Source: Planomicrobium sp. CPCC 101110
GTDB taxonomy: Bacteria; Bacillota; Bacilli; Bacillales_A; Planococcaceae
Assembly: GCF_007859395.1 (NCBI RefSeq)
Contig: NZ_VOHD01000006.1
Coordinates: forward strand, 186,001 to 250,000
Reading direction: 5' to 3'
DNA length: 64,000 nucleotides
This document shows, one piece after another, positions 34,509 to 43,745 of this stretch; position 1 is the stretch's first letter; each line of letters opens with the position of its first letter. A program made the translations under genes and the position numbers. The notes under the pieces are model-generated. The model saw only the letters and a program-made list of their open reading frames with translations, made no database searches and was not told the DNA's origin.

Positions 34509-37286
34509 ATGCTTGAAGAACAGACAAGATACTCTCGTCTTGCACATATTACCAAACTAATCAATTCGAAGCTTCAATTGCGGGAAGTGCTCGAACAAGT
34601 GACACTGGCCATTTCGGAAGAAATTGTGCAGTGCGATTCTGTAGGGATTTATCTTCCTCAGGCTGACGGACAGTTCAGGGGTTATGTAGGAAAACCGGAA
34701 GTCATCAATGGAATAACGCTTGATATGCATGTAATCGACATGGACTATGATTTGCTGGCAAAAGAAGTGATCCAGACAAAAAAAACAATCTACATTCCCG
34801 ACACTTCAAAGGATAAGCGGCCGGATCCGCGAGCGGTGGAAGGATTCAAAATCAAATCGCTGCTCGTTCTTCCCATCACCTATGAAGACGAATTGTTCGG
34901 TTTGGTTTATTTGTTCGATTATGGCATCACCATGGATTTGACAGAAGATGAAATCCAGACTGTGGAAGCTTATGTGAATATGGCAGGGGTTGCGGTCCGT
35001 AACGCGACCAATTTGACGCGAAAAGAAAACTTGATAGCTGAAAAGCAATTATTGCTCGATTTGACGCGTGATTTGTCAATGTGTTCGACTATGCAGGAAG
35101 TTCTCGACAAATGTTTCCATTATGTTGGAAGGGTTTTGAATAACTTCAATACTGGTGTGCATTTGCTGGATCCGATGGCCGGCATGAAAATAAAACCCGC
35201 CAATTTAAGCAGGGAAAGTGACTGGACGGAAGAAGAATGGATCAAGACCCATGGAGATGACCAAATCGACCAGACAAATGACGCGGTCCTCCAGGAGGTC
35301 GTAAGGACCAAGCGGCCATTGCTTATTCCTGATGTTTTTGCCGATAAGCGGCCGAACCACGATGTCTGCAAAAAATTTGGTGTCAAAGGCATGCTCATGC
35401 TTCCTTTGGTTGCAACAGGAGAAGTATTGGGTGCATTGGTGGTCCCGGAGCTTGAAAAAAGCAGGATGTCTTTTCCGTCCGCTGATATCCAGTTGGCGCA
35501 ATCGATTGCGGACGCTACAGCTTCCACGTTATCCAATTTGCTGTATATGGAAAAGCAGGAAATGATTATAGAGGAGCGGACTTCCGAAATCCGGATCAAG
35601 AACAATGAACTTGAGCGTGTCGTTTCGGAACTGGAAAACCTGAGCAGGGAAAGAGAACTGATACTGAACTCTGCCGGTGAAGGGATTTTCGGGTTGGATT
35701 TGGAAGGGAACATCACCTTCTGCAATCCAGCCAGTGAAACGATGCTCGGATATGAAAAAGGCGAACTGATCGGCAAGCCTTCCAGCATTATTTTTGAGCG
35801 GGAAAAGGATTCTGCTGCAAAGGCTGTTTATCCTGAAGTAAACCAGAAATTCTATAAAAAAGACCAAACCAGCTTTTCGGTGGAATATGTTATCTCCCTC
35901 ATTAAAGAAGGGGACAAAGTGCTTGGGGAAGTCATCACTTTCAAAGACATCACCGAACGGAAGCATTTAGAAGAAGAAATTAAGCACCTTGCTTATTACG
36001 ACAGTTTGACCGAACTTCCGAATCGGGTCTTGTTGAACGATAAAATCAATCAGGAGCTGAACGGACTTCTGGGAACCGGCAAAAAGCTAGCGCTTCTCTA
36101 CTTGGATTTGGACCGTTTCAAGCTTGTCAATGACAGTCTTGGCCATAGCTACGGGGATGTGCTCTTGCGGGAAGTGGCAAAACGGCTGATTACAAGCGTG
36201 CCTGATAAAGCGATTGTTTCGCGCCAGGGCGGAGATGAATTTACCATCGTCTTGCCTGGGATTTTCTGTGAGCTCGATGTATTGACTGTTGTGGAGCAGG
36301 TCATTGATTCTTTCGCAAAACCATTTTCACTCAAGGGCAATGAAGTTTACGTGAAAACGAGCATCGGCATCAGTGTGTATCCGGAAGATGGCGAAACAGC
36401 GGAAGCACTGATAAAAAATGCAGATGCTGCGATGTACAGGTCGAAAGAAAAATCCGGGACCCATTATCATTTCTTCGAAACTGAAATGAGCAACCGCAAT
36501 ATGGAAAGCATCAAATTGGAAAACGCGCTTTATAAAGCGTTGGACAATGATGAATTGGTCATTTATTATCAGCCGCAAATCGACAGCAAATCCAATGAGA
36601 TCATCGGGGTGGAAGCTTTGCTTCGCTGGATTCATCCGTCTGAAGGCATCGTTTCCCCTGCTGATTTTATCCCGATTGCAGAAGAAACGGGTTTGATCAT
36701 ACCAATCGGTGAATGGGTTTTGAAGAATGCATGCAAACAATTGAAAGTATGGCAGGAACAAGGGCATACCACACTATGCATGTCCGTCAACTTATCCGGC
36801 CTTCAATTCGAAGAAGATAATTTGGTTGTCATGGTAAGGGAGCTTTTAGAAGAAGCCGGCCTTGCCCCTGAATATCTGCATATTGAATTGACGGAAAACC
36901 AGATCATCAAAAACACAAAAATCACGATGCAAAAAATGAAGCAACTGAAAGATTTGGGCGTCAAGATTGCTATCGACGATTTTGGCACCGGTTATTCGTC
37001 GCTCGGATATTTGAAAGACTTTCCGATCGACGCTTTGAAAATCGATAAATCATTTATTCAAGATGTGGTCGAAGACAATGACAACGCAGCAATCACAAAT
37101 ACCATCATTACACTGGCCCAAAACCTGAATTTGAATGTTATTGCTGAAGGGGTAGAAACAGCAGAGCAATTGGAGTTTCTCTTGTCTAAAAATTGCACAA
37201 TCATGCAAGGCTATTTCTTCAGCAGGCCGATCAAAGCCGAGGAACTGGAACGAAAATATTTGAGCGGCCATACTGATCCAAAATAG
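34509..37286 (+). CDS. GAF-GAF-PAS-GGDEF-EAL cyclic-di-GMP protein
   Basis: 925 residues. Two GAF domains (about 15-170 and 180-345), a coiled linker, a PAS domain (about 375-485, LDLEGNITFCNPASETMLGYE), GGDEF (about 495-660) and EAL (about 665-920). The cyclase site GGDEF is intact in RQGGDEFTIVLP. The phosphodiesterase site is also intact: VEALLRW, HIELTENQ, IDDFGTGYSSLGYL, KIDKSF and AEGVET. There is no membrane segment, so it senses a cytosolic ligand through GAF/PAS. Both synthesis and breakdown of c-di-GMP are possible; which dominates is not predictable. It lies nine bases before a ThDP-enzyme gene, so the two may be co-expressed. Confidence 0.93.
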   Translation: MLEEQTRYSRLAHITKLINSKLQLREVLEQVTLAISEEIVQCDSVGIYLPQADGQFRGYVGKPEVINGITLDMHVIDMDYDLLAKEVIQTKKTIYIPDTSKDKRPDPRAVEGFKIKSLLVLPITYEDELFGLVYLFDYGITMDLTEDEIQTVEAYVNMAGVAVRNATNLTRKENLIAEKQLLLDLTRDLSMCSTMQEVLDKCFHYVGRVLNNFNTGVHLLDPMAGMKIKPANLSRESDWTEEEWIKTHGDDQIDQTNDAVLQEVVRTKRPLLIPDVFADKRPNHDVCKKFGVKGMLMLPLVATGEVLGALVVPELEKSRMSFPSADIQLAQSIADATASTLSNLLYMEKQEMIIEERTSEIRIKNNELERVVSELENLSRERELILNSAGEGIFGLDLEGNITFCNPASETMLGYEKGELIGKPSSIIFEREKDSAAKAVYPEVNQKFYKKDQTSFSVEYVISLIKEGDKVLGEVITFKDITERKHLEEEIKHLAYYDSLTELPNRVLLNDKINQELNGLLGTGKKLALLYLDLDRFKLVNDSLGHSYGDVLLREVAKRLITSVPDKAIVSRQGGDEFTIVLPGIFCELDVLTVVEQVIDSFAKPFSLKGNEVYVKTSIGISVYPEDGETAEALIKNADAAMYRSKEKSGTHYHFFETEMSNRNMESIKLENALYKALDNDELVIYYQPQIDSKSNEIIGVEALLRWIHPSEGIVSPADFIPIAEETGLIIPIGEWVLKNACKQLKVWQEQGHTTLCMSVNLSGLQFEEDNLVVMVRELLEEAGLAPEYLHIELTENQIIKNTKITMQKMKQLKDLGVKIAIDDFGTGYSSLGYLKDFPIDALKIDKSFIQDVVEDNDNAAITNTIITLAQNLNLNVIAEGVETAEQLEFLLSKNCTIMQGYFFSRPIKAEELERKYLSGHTDPK

Positions 37287-37295
37287 GAGGAAAAA

Positions 37296-38930
37296 ATGAA
37301 AGCAGTTCAAGCGTCAATTGAGTATTTAAAAAATATGGGGGTCAAGCATGTATTCGGCATTCCTGCCGGATCCGTCAACGCTTTTTATGACGGACTGTAC
37401 GATGTTCCCGAAATAACACCCATCGTGACAAAGCACGAAGGCGCTGCAGGCTATATGGCGGCGGCATATGCCAAATACACCAACCAATTGAGTGTATGCA
37501 TTGGCAGCAGCGGGCCTGGCGGAACCAATCTAGTGACAGGGGCAGCCAATGCGATGCGCGAGCATCTTCCTGTATTATTTTTAACCGGAGCAGTTCCGGT
37601 AAGCACAATGGGCTTGAATGCATCGCAAGAGTTGGACGCCGATCCCATTTTCAAGTCAGTCACAAAATATAGCGTCACCGTCACAGATTCGAAAGACTTG
37701 TTGGACGAAGTGGTAAAAGCGACGACAATTGCGGTTTCGGGTGTGCCTGGGCCAGTCCATATCGCCATGCCGATTGATGTGCAGCAAGGACTTATCGATG
37801 CAAAAGTTCCTCCTGTAGTCCGAAAAACAGTGGTTGCTCCTGACCTGGCTGTGATCCAGCGGGCAGCCAAGGAACTTGTTGAAAGGAAAAGCGGCTATAT
37901 CTTTGTGGGGCAAGGTGCCAGGAACTCAGTGGAGCTATTGGTGGAATTGGCCGAAATGCTGCAATGGCCGATGGTTGTCACTCCTCAAGCAAAAGGATTG
38001 ATGCAAAACGATCATCCGCTGTTTGCGGGAGTCTTCGGTTTTGCCGGAACGGAAAAAGCTTCTGCTTTGATAAATGACGGCGAAGCCAGCACATTGCTGA
38101 TCATCGGCTCAAGTTTGGGAGAGACCGCGACCAACAATTACAACACGAACTTGACCAAAAACCGTTTTGCCGTCCAACTTGATTTTGATGCTTCTGTCTT
38201 CAACCGGAAATACGAAATCGATTTGCCGGTGTTAGGAGACATCAGTTTAAGCTTGATGTATTTGATCGAGGAGCTTAAAAACCTCGGCTTGACCCGGGAA
38301 TCTGCAGAACCGTTTGAAAAAGAGGACGACTATGCAGGCGGGGACGAATACAACACGAAAAACGTTCTGGCTAAACTGCAGGAATTCCTTCCGCCGTCTA
38401 CACGCTATACAATCGATATCGGGGAATTCATGGCTTATGTTATCCATTCCATGAAAGTATATGAGCCTTTTACGTTCGATATTAATGTCCACTTCGGGGC
38501 AATGGGAAGCGGGATCGGTTCAGCCATCGGCTCGAAACTTGCAGAACCTGAACGCCCTGTTGTAGCGATCACCGGAGACGGCAGCTTCTTTATGCACGGG
38601 ATGGAGATCCTGGCGGCTAAAGAAAACAACTTGCCAATCTTGTTTGTAGTGCTGAACAATGCGCGTCTTGGAATGGTGTACCATGGCCATACTCTGCAAT
38701 ACAAGCGCAGCCACGCAACATTCGAACAGCGGCCGATCAATATCTCCGCTATGGCAGCGGCTATGGATATCCCGAGCTTCAGAGTGGACTCCATGGATGA
38801 TCTGAATCAGGACGATGTTCTAAAACTCGCTTCACTGAACGGCCCGGCAGTGTTGGAAGTGGCCCTGGTCGACAATAACATTCCGCCAATGGGGGATCGT
38901 GTCAAATTCCTTTCTTCTTTTCAGAAATAA
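37296..38930 (+). CDS. ThDP-dependent enzyme, acetolactate-synthase-like
   Basis: 544 residues after AGGAGGAAAAA-ATG. PYR domain with the catalytic Glu in TKHEGAAGYMAAAYAKY (about residue 49), central domain with GYIFVGQGARNS, and PP domain with the ThDP motif ITGDGSFFMHGMEIL...LNNARLGMVYHGH. It belongs to the acetolactate synthase/benzoylformate decarboxylase group. No regulatory (ilvN-like) subunit is adjacent, so it is not a standard biosynthetic ALS. The substrate could be pyruvate or another 2-oxo acid. It is possibly coupled to the preceding c-di-GMP gene. A terminator follows. Confidence 0.85.
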   Translation: MKAVQASIEYLKNMGVKHVFGIPAGSVNAFYDGLYDVPEITPIVTKHEGAAGYMAAAYAKYTNQLSVCIGSSGPGGTNLVTGAANAMREHLPVLFLTGAVPVSTMGLNASQELDADPIFKSVTKYSVTVTDSKDLLDEVVKATTIAVSGVPGPVHIAMPIDVQQGLIDAKVPPVVRKTVVAPDLAVIQRAAKELVERKSGYIFVGQGARNSVELLVELAEMLQWPMVVTPQAKGLMQNDHPLFAGVFGFAGTEKASALINDGEASTLLIIGSSLGETATNNYNTNLTKNRFAVQLDFDASVFNRKYEIDLPVLGDISLSLMYLIEELKNLGLTRESAEPFEKEDDYAGGDEYNTKNVLAKLQEFLPPSTRYTIDIGEFMAYVIHSMKVYEPFTFDINVHFGAMGSGIGSAIGSKLAEPERPVVAITGDGSFFMHGMEILAAKENNLPILFVVLNNARLGMVYHGHTLQYKRSHATFEQRPINISAMAAAMDIPSFRVDSMDDLNQDDVLKLASLNGPAVLEVALVDNNIPPMGDRVKFLSSFQK

Positions 38931-38940
38931 GAGCTATAGC

Positions 38941-38976
38941 AAAAAACCTCTACACTTTTGTGTAGAGGTTTTTTTA
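38941..38976 (+). terminator. terminator after ThDP-enzyme gene
   Basis: AAAAAACCTCTACAC-TTTT-GTGTAGAGGTTTTTTT; a perfect stem with flanking A and T runs. Confidence 0.95.
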
Positions 38977-39011
38977 GGCTGTCGAGAAACTCTCGGTAGC
39001 TTTTTTCATCG

Positions 39012-39150
39012 CGCTCCAGGCGGACGCTTTCCGCGGAGTGCGGCCTAAGCCTCCTCGCTCGCTTCGAAAACATTGTGCTCCTGCATCCCTGCGGTGTCTC
39101 AGGACTCGCACTAATCCCGCAGGAGTCGCTGCCTTCCGCTGCATAGTACT
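39012..39150. repeat. GC-rich intergenic repeat, left arm
   Basis: A stretch rich in GGCGGACGC, CCGCGG, CCTCCTCGCTCGC and CCCGCAGGAGTCGC motifs. It resembles the dispersed intergenic repeat of many Bacillales genomes. It is an imperfect inverted copy of 39229-39345, though the first ~15 bases, CGCTCCAGGCGGACG, are not in the other arm. No coding potential. Confidence 0.7.
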
Positions 39151-39228
39151 TCTTTTCATTCCATTTAGAGATTCTCTGCAATCATGATTGTTTGAGCAAA
39201 TTCGCTGTTAGTGTGTCCTGCTCTCCAG

Positions 39229-39345
39229 ATAGAAAACCAAGCAGCGGAGACGCCTGCGGGATAGCGAGACAGCCGAGACCCCGCAAGACGCGAAGCGGCT
39301 GAGGAGGCTTGGCGCTCGCCCGCGGCAAGCGCAGCTGGTTGGCGA
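39229..39345. repeat. GC-rich intergenic repeat, right arm
   Basis: This segment (GCCTGCGGGATAGCGAGAC, CCCCGCAAGACGCGAAGCGG, CTGAGGAGGCTTGG) read in reverse resembles 39012-39150, with shared blocks GCAGGAGTC/GCGTCTCCGC, GAGCC/GGCTC and CCGCGG. Together they form an imperfect inverted repeat about 80 bases apart. Confidence 0.65.
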
Positions 39346-39434
39346 ACTATCGGTTAAGGAAGACGCTCATACAACGTTAACTTTTTCTGTCTGGAAGGGA
39401 ATTTTTTTCGGGGGAATTTTTCGTTTCGGTCTTT

Positions 39435-40067
39435 CTACAGACCATCATACTCAGTATGGACAATATTGGCTATGGTTTTCATCGTTTGTACTTTAAACTG
39501 GCCGGAGACAGGCTGGCCATCAGGATCGATATAGTCAAGGGTCTGCTCTTTTTCGTTGTAGGAGTAGCCAAGGGGTGCCAAGGCTTGCTGCAAACTTAAC
39601 GGCATTTCCGACAGATTGGTTTGTTTCTGGAAATAAGGAGTGGAGAGAATTTTCACATCGATATCCTTTTTCCCGGTGCGCACCAGAAATAGTGCTTGAT
39701 CGTTTTTGACAATCCATTGATTTTTGGAATATAAAGCGATACGGTCTTTGTATAGCTCTGCAATTCCAACCAGATTAATCCCGAAAAGCAATTTGATCAT
39801 TGTCCGGATTTCGGAGCCATCCGTTCTCGTGCTGTCTTGTTTCAAATATTTTTCGATAGCTGCTCTGGGATAAACGAGATCGGCATAGTCCGCGTGAAGC
39901 ACAGCCGCCAAACCGATATCAATTCCAAAAACGGACTTAACAGCTTCGCAAACCTCTGAACTTGTGATTGCTACGTCACTCGAATCCAAACAAGCATCCA
40001 ATGCTTCAACGGTCGGAAGGGGTTTGCCTTTTTCGCTTTTTTCAGTACTTGTTTTTTTGTGGGACAT
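39435..40067 (-). CDS. hypothetical protein
   Basis: 210 residues; ATG 40067 after AAGGAAGTGTCTG on the minus strand. Soluble, with charged N-terminus (MSHKKTSTEKSEKGK) and mixed alpha/beta body (SSEVCEAVKSVFGIDIGLA, YIDPDGQPVSGQFKVQ). I recognise no domain. It lies next to the GC-rich inverted repeat and is divergent from a small lipoprotein gene. Confidence 0.65.
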   Translation of the reverse strand: MSHKKTSTEKSEKGKPLPTVEALDACLDSSDVAITSSEVCEAVKSVFGIDIGLAAVLHADYADLVYPRAAIEKYLKQDSTRTDGSEIRTMIKLLFGINLVGIAELYKDRIALYSKNQWIVKNDQALFLVRTGKKDIDVKILSTPYFQKQTNLSEMPLSLQQALAPLGYSYNEKEQTLDYIDPDGQPVSGQFKVQTMKTIANIVHTEYDGL

Positions 40068-40192
40068 TCAGACACTTCCTTATGCATATATTACTTTATA
40101 GATATAATTATATAGTAATTAGAAAAAAATGGGGTTTTATTAAATGTAAAGCCGCTTTTTTATGCAATGACCAATCTGAAGGAGGTGTTTTT

Positions 40193-40561
40193 TTGAAGAA
40201 GCTATTTCATATATTTTTGGTTGCCATTCCAGGGTTTTATGGCTGCGCGCAAGAAACCGAAAAAGCGAAAGAAGAACCCTTCACCTTAAATGAGACGGGA
40301 GAGGAAACTTTCAATGCACCCGATTATGGAAGCCTCTTGATTCTTGAGATTGGAAGGGGTTCCATATTAATAGGGCCGCCGGCTGCCGATCCTGAAGCTT
40401 CTTATCCGGCGTATGAACTGCAAATCGAAGAAAGCGCCAAGGTAGAAGGGACGAAAGCGAGTACAAGCGAATTAAGAAAAGGCGATAAAGTGGATGTCTG
40501 GACTTCAACTGAGGGCCGTAAAGATGAAGTTGTGGAGAAGATTTACGTTTATCGGCAGTAA
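40193..40561 (+). CDS. small lipoprotein, DUF3221-like
   Basis: 122 residues from TTG 40193 after AAGGAGGTG. A short lipoprotein signal ends in the lipobox FYGC (Cys at residue 18) followed by an acidic linker. The remaining ~95 residues have a small beta-barrel-like pattern ending in ELRKGDKVDVWTST and EKIYVYRQ, seen in DUF3221-type lipoproteins. The function is unknown. A divergent gene lies upstream and the terminator facing xylanase lies downstream. Confidence 0.65.
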   Translation: MKKLFHIFLVAIPGFYGCAQETEKAKEEPFTLNETGEETFNAPDYGSLLILEIGRGSILIGPPAADPEASYPAYELQIEESAKVEGTKASTSELRKGDKVDVWTSTEGRKDEVVEKIYVYRQ

Positions 40562-40576
40562 TTTCAACTAAATTAA

Positions 40577-40612
40577 AACAAAAAAGCAGCTCCATCCAAA
40601 ATGGAGCTGCTA
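40577..40612 (-). terminator. terminator of the xylanase gene
   Basis: AGCAGCTCCAT and ATGGAGCTGCT form a perfect 11-bp stem. On the minus strand it is followed by TTTTTTG, so it acts mainly on the xylanase gene; it may also end the lipoprotein transcript. Confidence 0.85.
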
Positions 40613-40622
40613 TTGCCGGCTT

Positions 40623-41828
<1,206 letters not shown>

Positions 41829-41867
41829 TCATACTCCTCCTTTGATAGATTTAGGAAAAACAAGATG

Positions 41868-41881
41868 GGAAAGCGCTTACA
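41868..41881 (-). promoter_or_regulatory. cre-like CcpA site before xylanase
   Basis: On the minus strand TGTAAGCGCTTTCC matches the cre consensus at all but the last base. It lies 91 bases before the xylanase ATG, at or near its promoter. Confidence 0.75.
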
Positions 41882-42094
41882 AAAAATAAAAGCCATGCTT
41901 TAAATTTCTTGTTCTTCCATCTTTTATGATTTTAGCAATGGAAAGTTAGATTGTATAGTAAACAAACAAAGTTTAATGTGAAAATTAAAAAAAGGGTTAA
42001 ATAGTTATAGGGGCATCACAGACAAAACGAAAAAAACTGTCCTGAAGAGGTCAAATTCCTTATTGGAAGGAGTGGGAAGAGAGGTTCCGGCAGT
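41882..42094. other. AT-rich stretch without gene
   Basis: Between the xylanase cre and the decayed MFS gene the sequence is AT-rich. It contains no clear open frame with a binding site and probably holds promoters. Nothing else recognised. Confidence 0.5.
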
Positions 42095-42753
42095 ATGCTA
42101 AAAATCCTTGCCTTTTCAAAGTTTTCAAAGAGGCACATTTTAAATGAAGAAAATAACAGCAAGTGTACCATAAGGAATATTTTCCCTGACTGCTTTTCGC
42201 GAAAAAAAGTTTTGCTGGTCACTTTTTCTTCAAATGCACTCCTGCTTCTCATGATGACCATCAGCTTGGTTCCTGAAAAGAAATTTTCGGGCTGTTTGCT
42301 CAACATTCTCAACATGCTGCTTGGTGCATGCTGGACTTTCTGGGTCAATAACTTTACGAACCGTTTCAGCAAGCGGTACGTTCTTTTAGGCGGCCTTGTT
42401 CTATGTTTATTCGGGTACGCCGTAATGGCTTCTGCGAGTTCTTGGCATGTGCCGATCCTTTTACCGTCATTGTCGCTTTCGGGGAACTTGCCTACCCACC
42501 GGTGCGCAATGCGGAGCAGGCGGATATGATGCCGGCAGATAAGCGGAAGTCTTATTCTGCGTTAACCGGCCTATCGTTCAGCGGCACCGAATTGATCGCA
42601 AGGGCTTCAATCATCATCGGCGCCTATCTAGCTCCGACTATGATGTCTGTCTATATGGGAATATTGCTCATGGCCGGAACTGCATTCATCTATACGGGTC
42701 TTTACGGCAAAAAACAAAAAGACAAGAGGGCGCTGGTGACCAAAGAGGCTTGA
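42095..42753 (+). pseudogene. decayed MFS transporter gene
   Basis: Two overlapping frames carry the C-terminal half of a major-facilitator protein. The first (to about 42465) shows FTNRFSKRYVLLGGLVLCLFGYAVMAS. After a shift at the CCTTTTA near 42460-42467 the reading passes to VIVAFGELAYPPVRNAEQADMMPADKRKSYSALTG and GAYLAPTMMSVYMG, which end normally at 42753. The N-terminal ~190 residues are not recognisable. With total coding length about half of a 400-residue DHA1-type efflux protein, this cannot be functional. Confidence 0.8.
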
Positions 42754-42960
42754 CGCCTGCTGTCTCGAATTTCAAACTCAAGGGATTCGATTTACTTTTT
42801 AAAATTTAGCTATGTTAAATAACTCTGTTGATATTTGATATATACGCAAATTTTCTACCTACGCAAAAAGCAAAAGACTGGAGCACTAACCCTTTTATGG
42901 AAAGCTAAAAAGTTCAAGATACAGTAAACTGGATACAGTGGAATGGAAGGTGTGAGAAAA

Positions 42961-43593
42961 ATGAATATAGACGTTGGCTATTTCCCGAAAAGCTACTACG
43001 ATTCAAAACCTGATATTACTGGGTCTTTTCCATTTGCGCTAGATGGGGTAACAAAATATGTTTTCGACTTCTCGGGAATTTATTTACCTGAATGCGATGA
43101 TGACTTTATCCCTTCCTGGATGACTAATGTTAAGGCATTTCCAATTTATTCCTGCGTGGAAGTTGATTCCTATTTGCAAGATGAATTTGAACAAATTTGC
43201 AACGCTTCGGGCATTCGATTCCGTTGTATGGAGCAACGCAAAGGCAGTTCCCTATTCGTTTCTGAAATCGAAAACGAAAAGCAGCTGAAGGCTATTTTCC
43301 CACTATATATTACACAAGGTACTTCGAATGAATTGGTGGTGTGGTCCAGCAAGAAAAACGTATTCAGCCTGGAAAACAGAGAATGGACAGGGGTTCATAA
43401 AGGAATGATTAAAAAAACAGTCGTTGTTAAAATGGAGGAAGATACCAGTGTCTTCTGGATTGGCCATGATGGGGATTCCATTGCAACAATCTCAAATCAA
43501 CTTGAATTTTCATCTTATGAAAACATCAGTCAAACCCTTCCTGAATTTGTAATTCCGACACTAATTGAATACGCTGAAACCGATGAAATATAA
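42961..43593 (+). CDS. hypothetical protein
   Basis: 210 residues starting at ATG 42961 after GGAAGGTGTGAGAAAA. Soluble, acidic, beta-rich, with no signal peptide (NIDVGYFPKSYYDSKPD, FDFSGIYLPECDDDFIPSW). A C-terminal part resembles a pleckstrin- or barrel-like strand series, but I place it in no family. It is followed by a terminator and is flanked by a dead transporter and an oligopeptidase gene. Confidence 0.6.
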   Translation: MNIDVGYFPKSYYDSKPDITGSFPFALDGVTKYVFDFSGIYLPECDDDFIPSWMTNVKAFPIYSCVEVDSYLQDEFEQICNASGIRFRCMEQRKGSSLFVSEIENEKQLKAIFPLYITQGTSNELVVWSSKKNVFSLENREWTGVHKGMIKKTVVVKMEEDTSVFWIGHDGDSIATISNQLEFSSYENISQTLPEFVIPTLIEYAETDEI

Positions 43594-43607
43594 ATGTGTA
43601 ACGAATG

Positions 43608-43637
43608 GAGACCTCCAGTAAACGAAGGTCTCTTTTT
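43608..43637 (+). terminator. terminator after hypothetical gene
   Basis: GAGACCT and AGGTCTC pair over an 11-base loop, followed by T5. Confidence 0.75.
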
Positions 43638-43745
43638 ATTTGTTCAAACCAACACTATTCATTAACACAGCCTAAAATTTATGTGACTTAGCGCTTTTCC
43701 ATTCAGTTATAATATAAGGAAAAGTTCTTCCAGGAGGCGAAAAAG

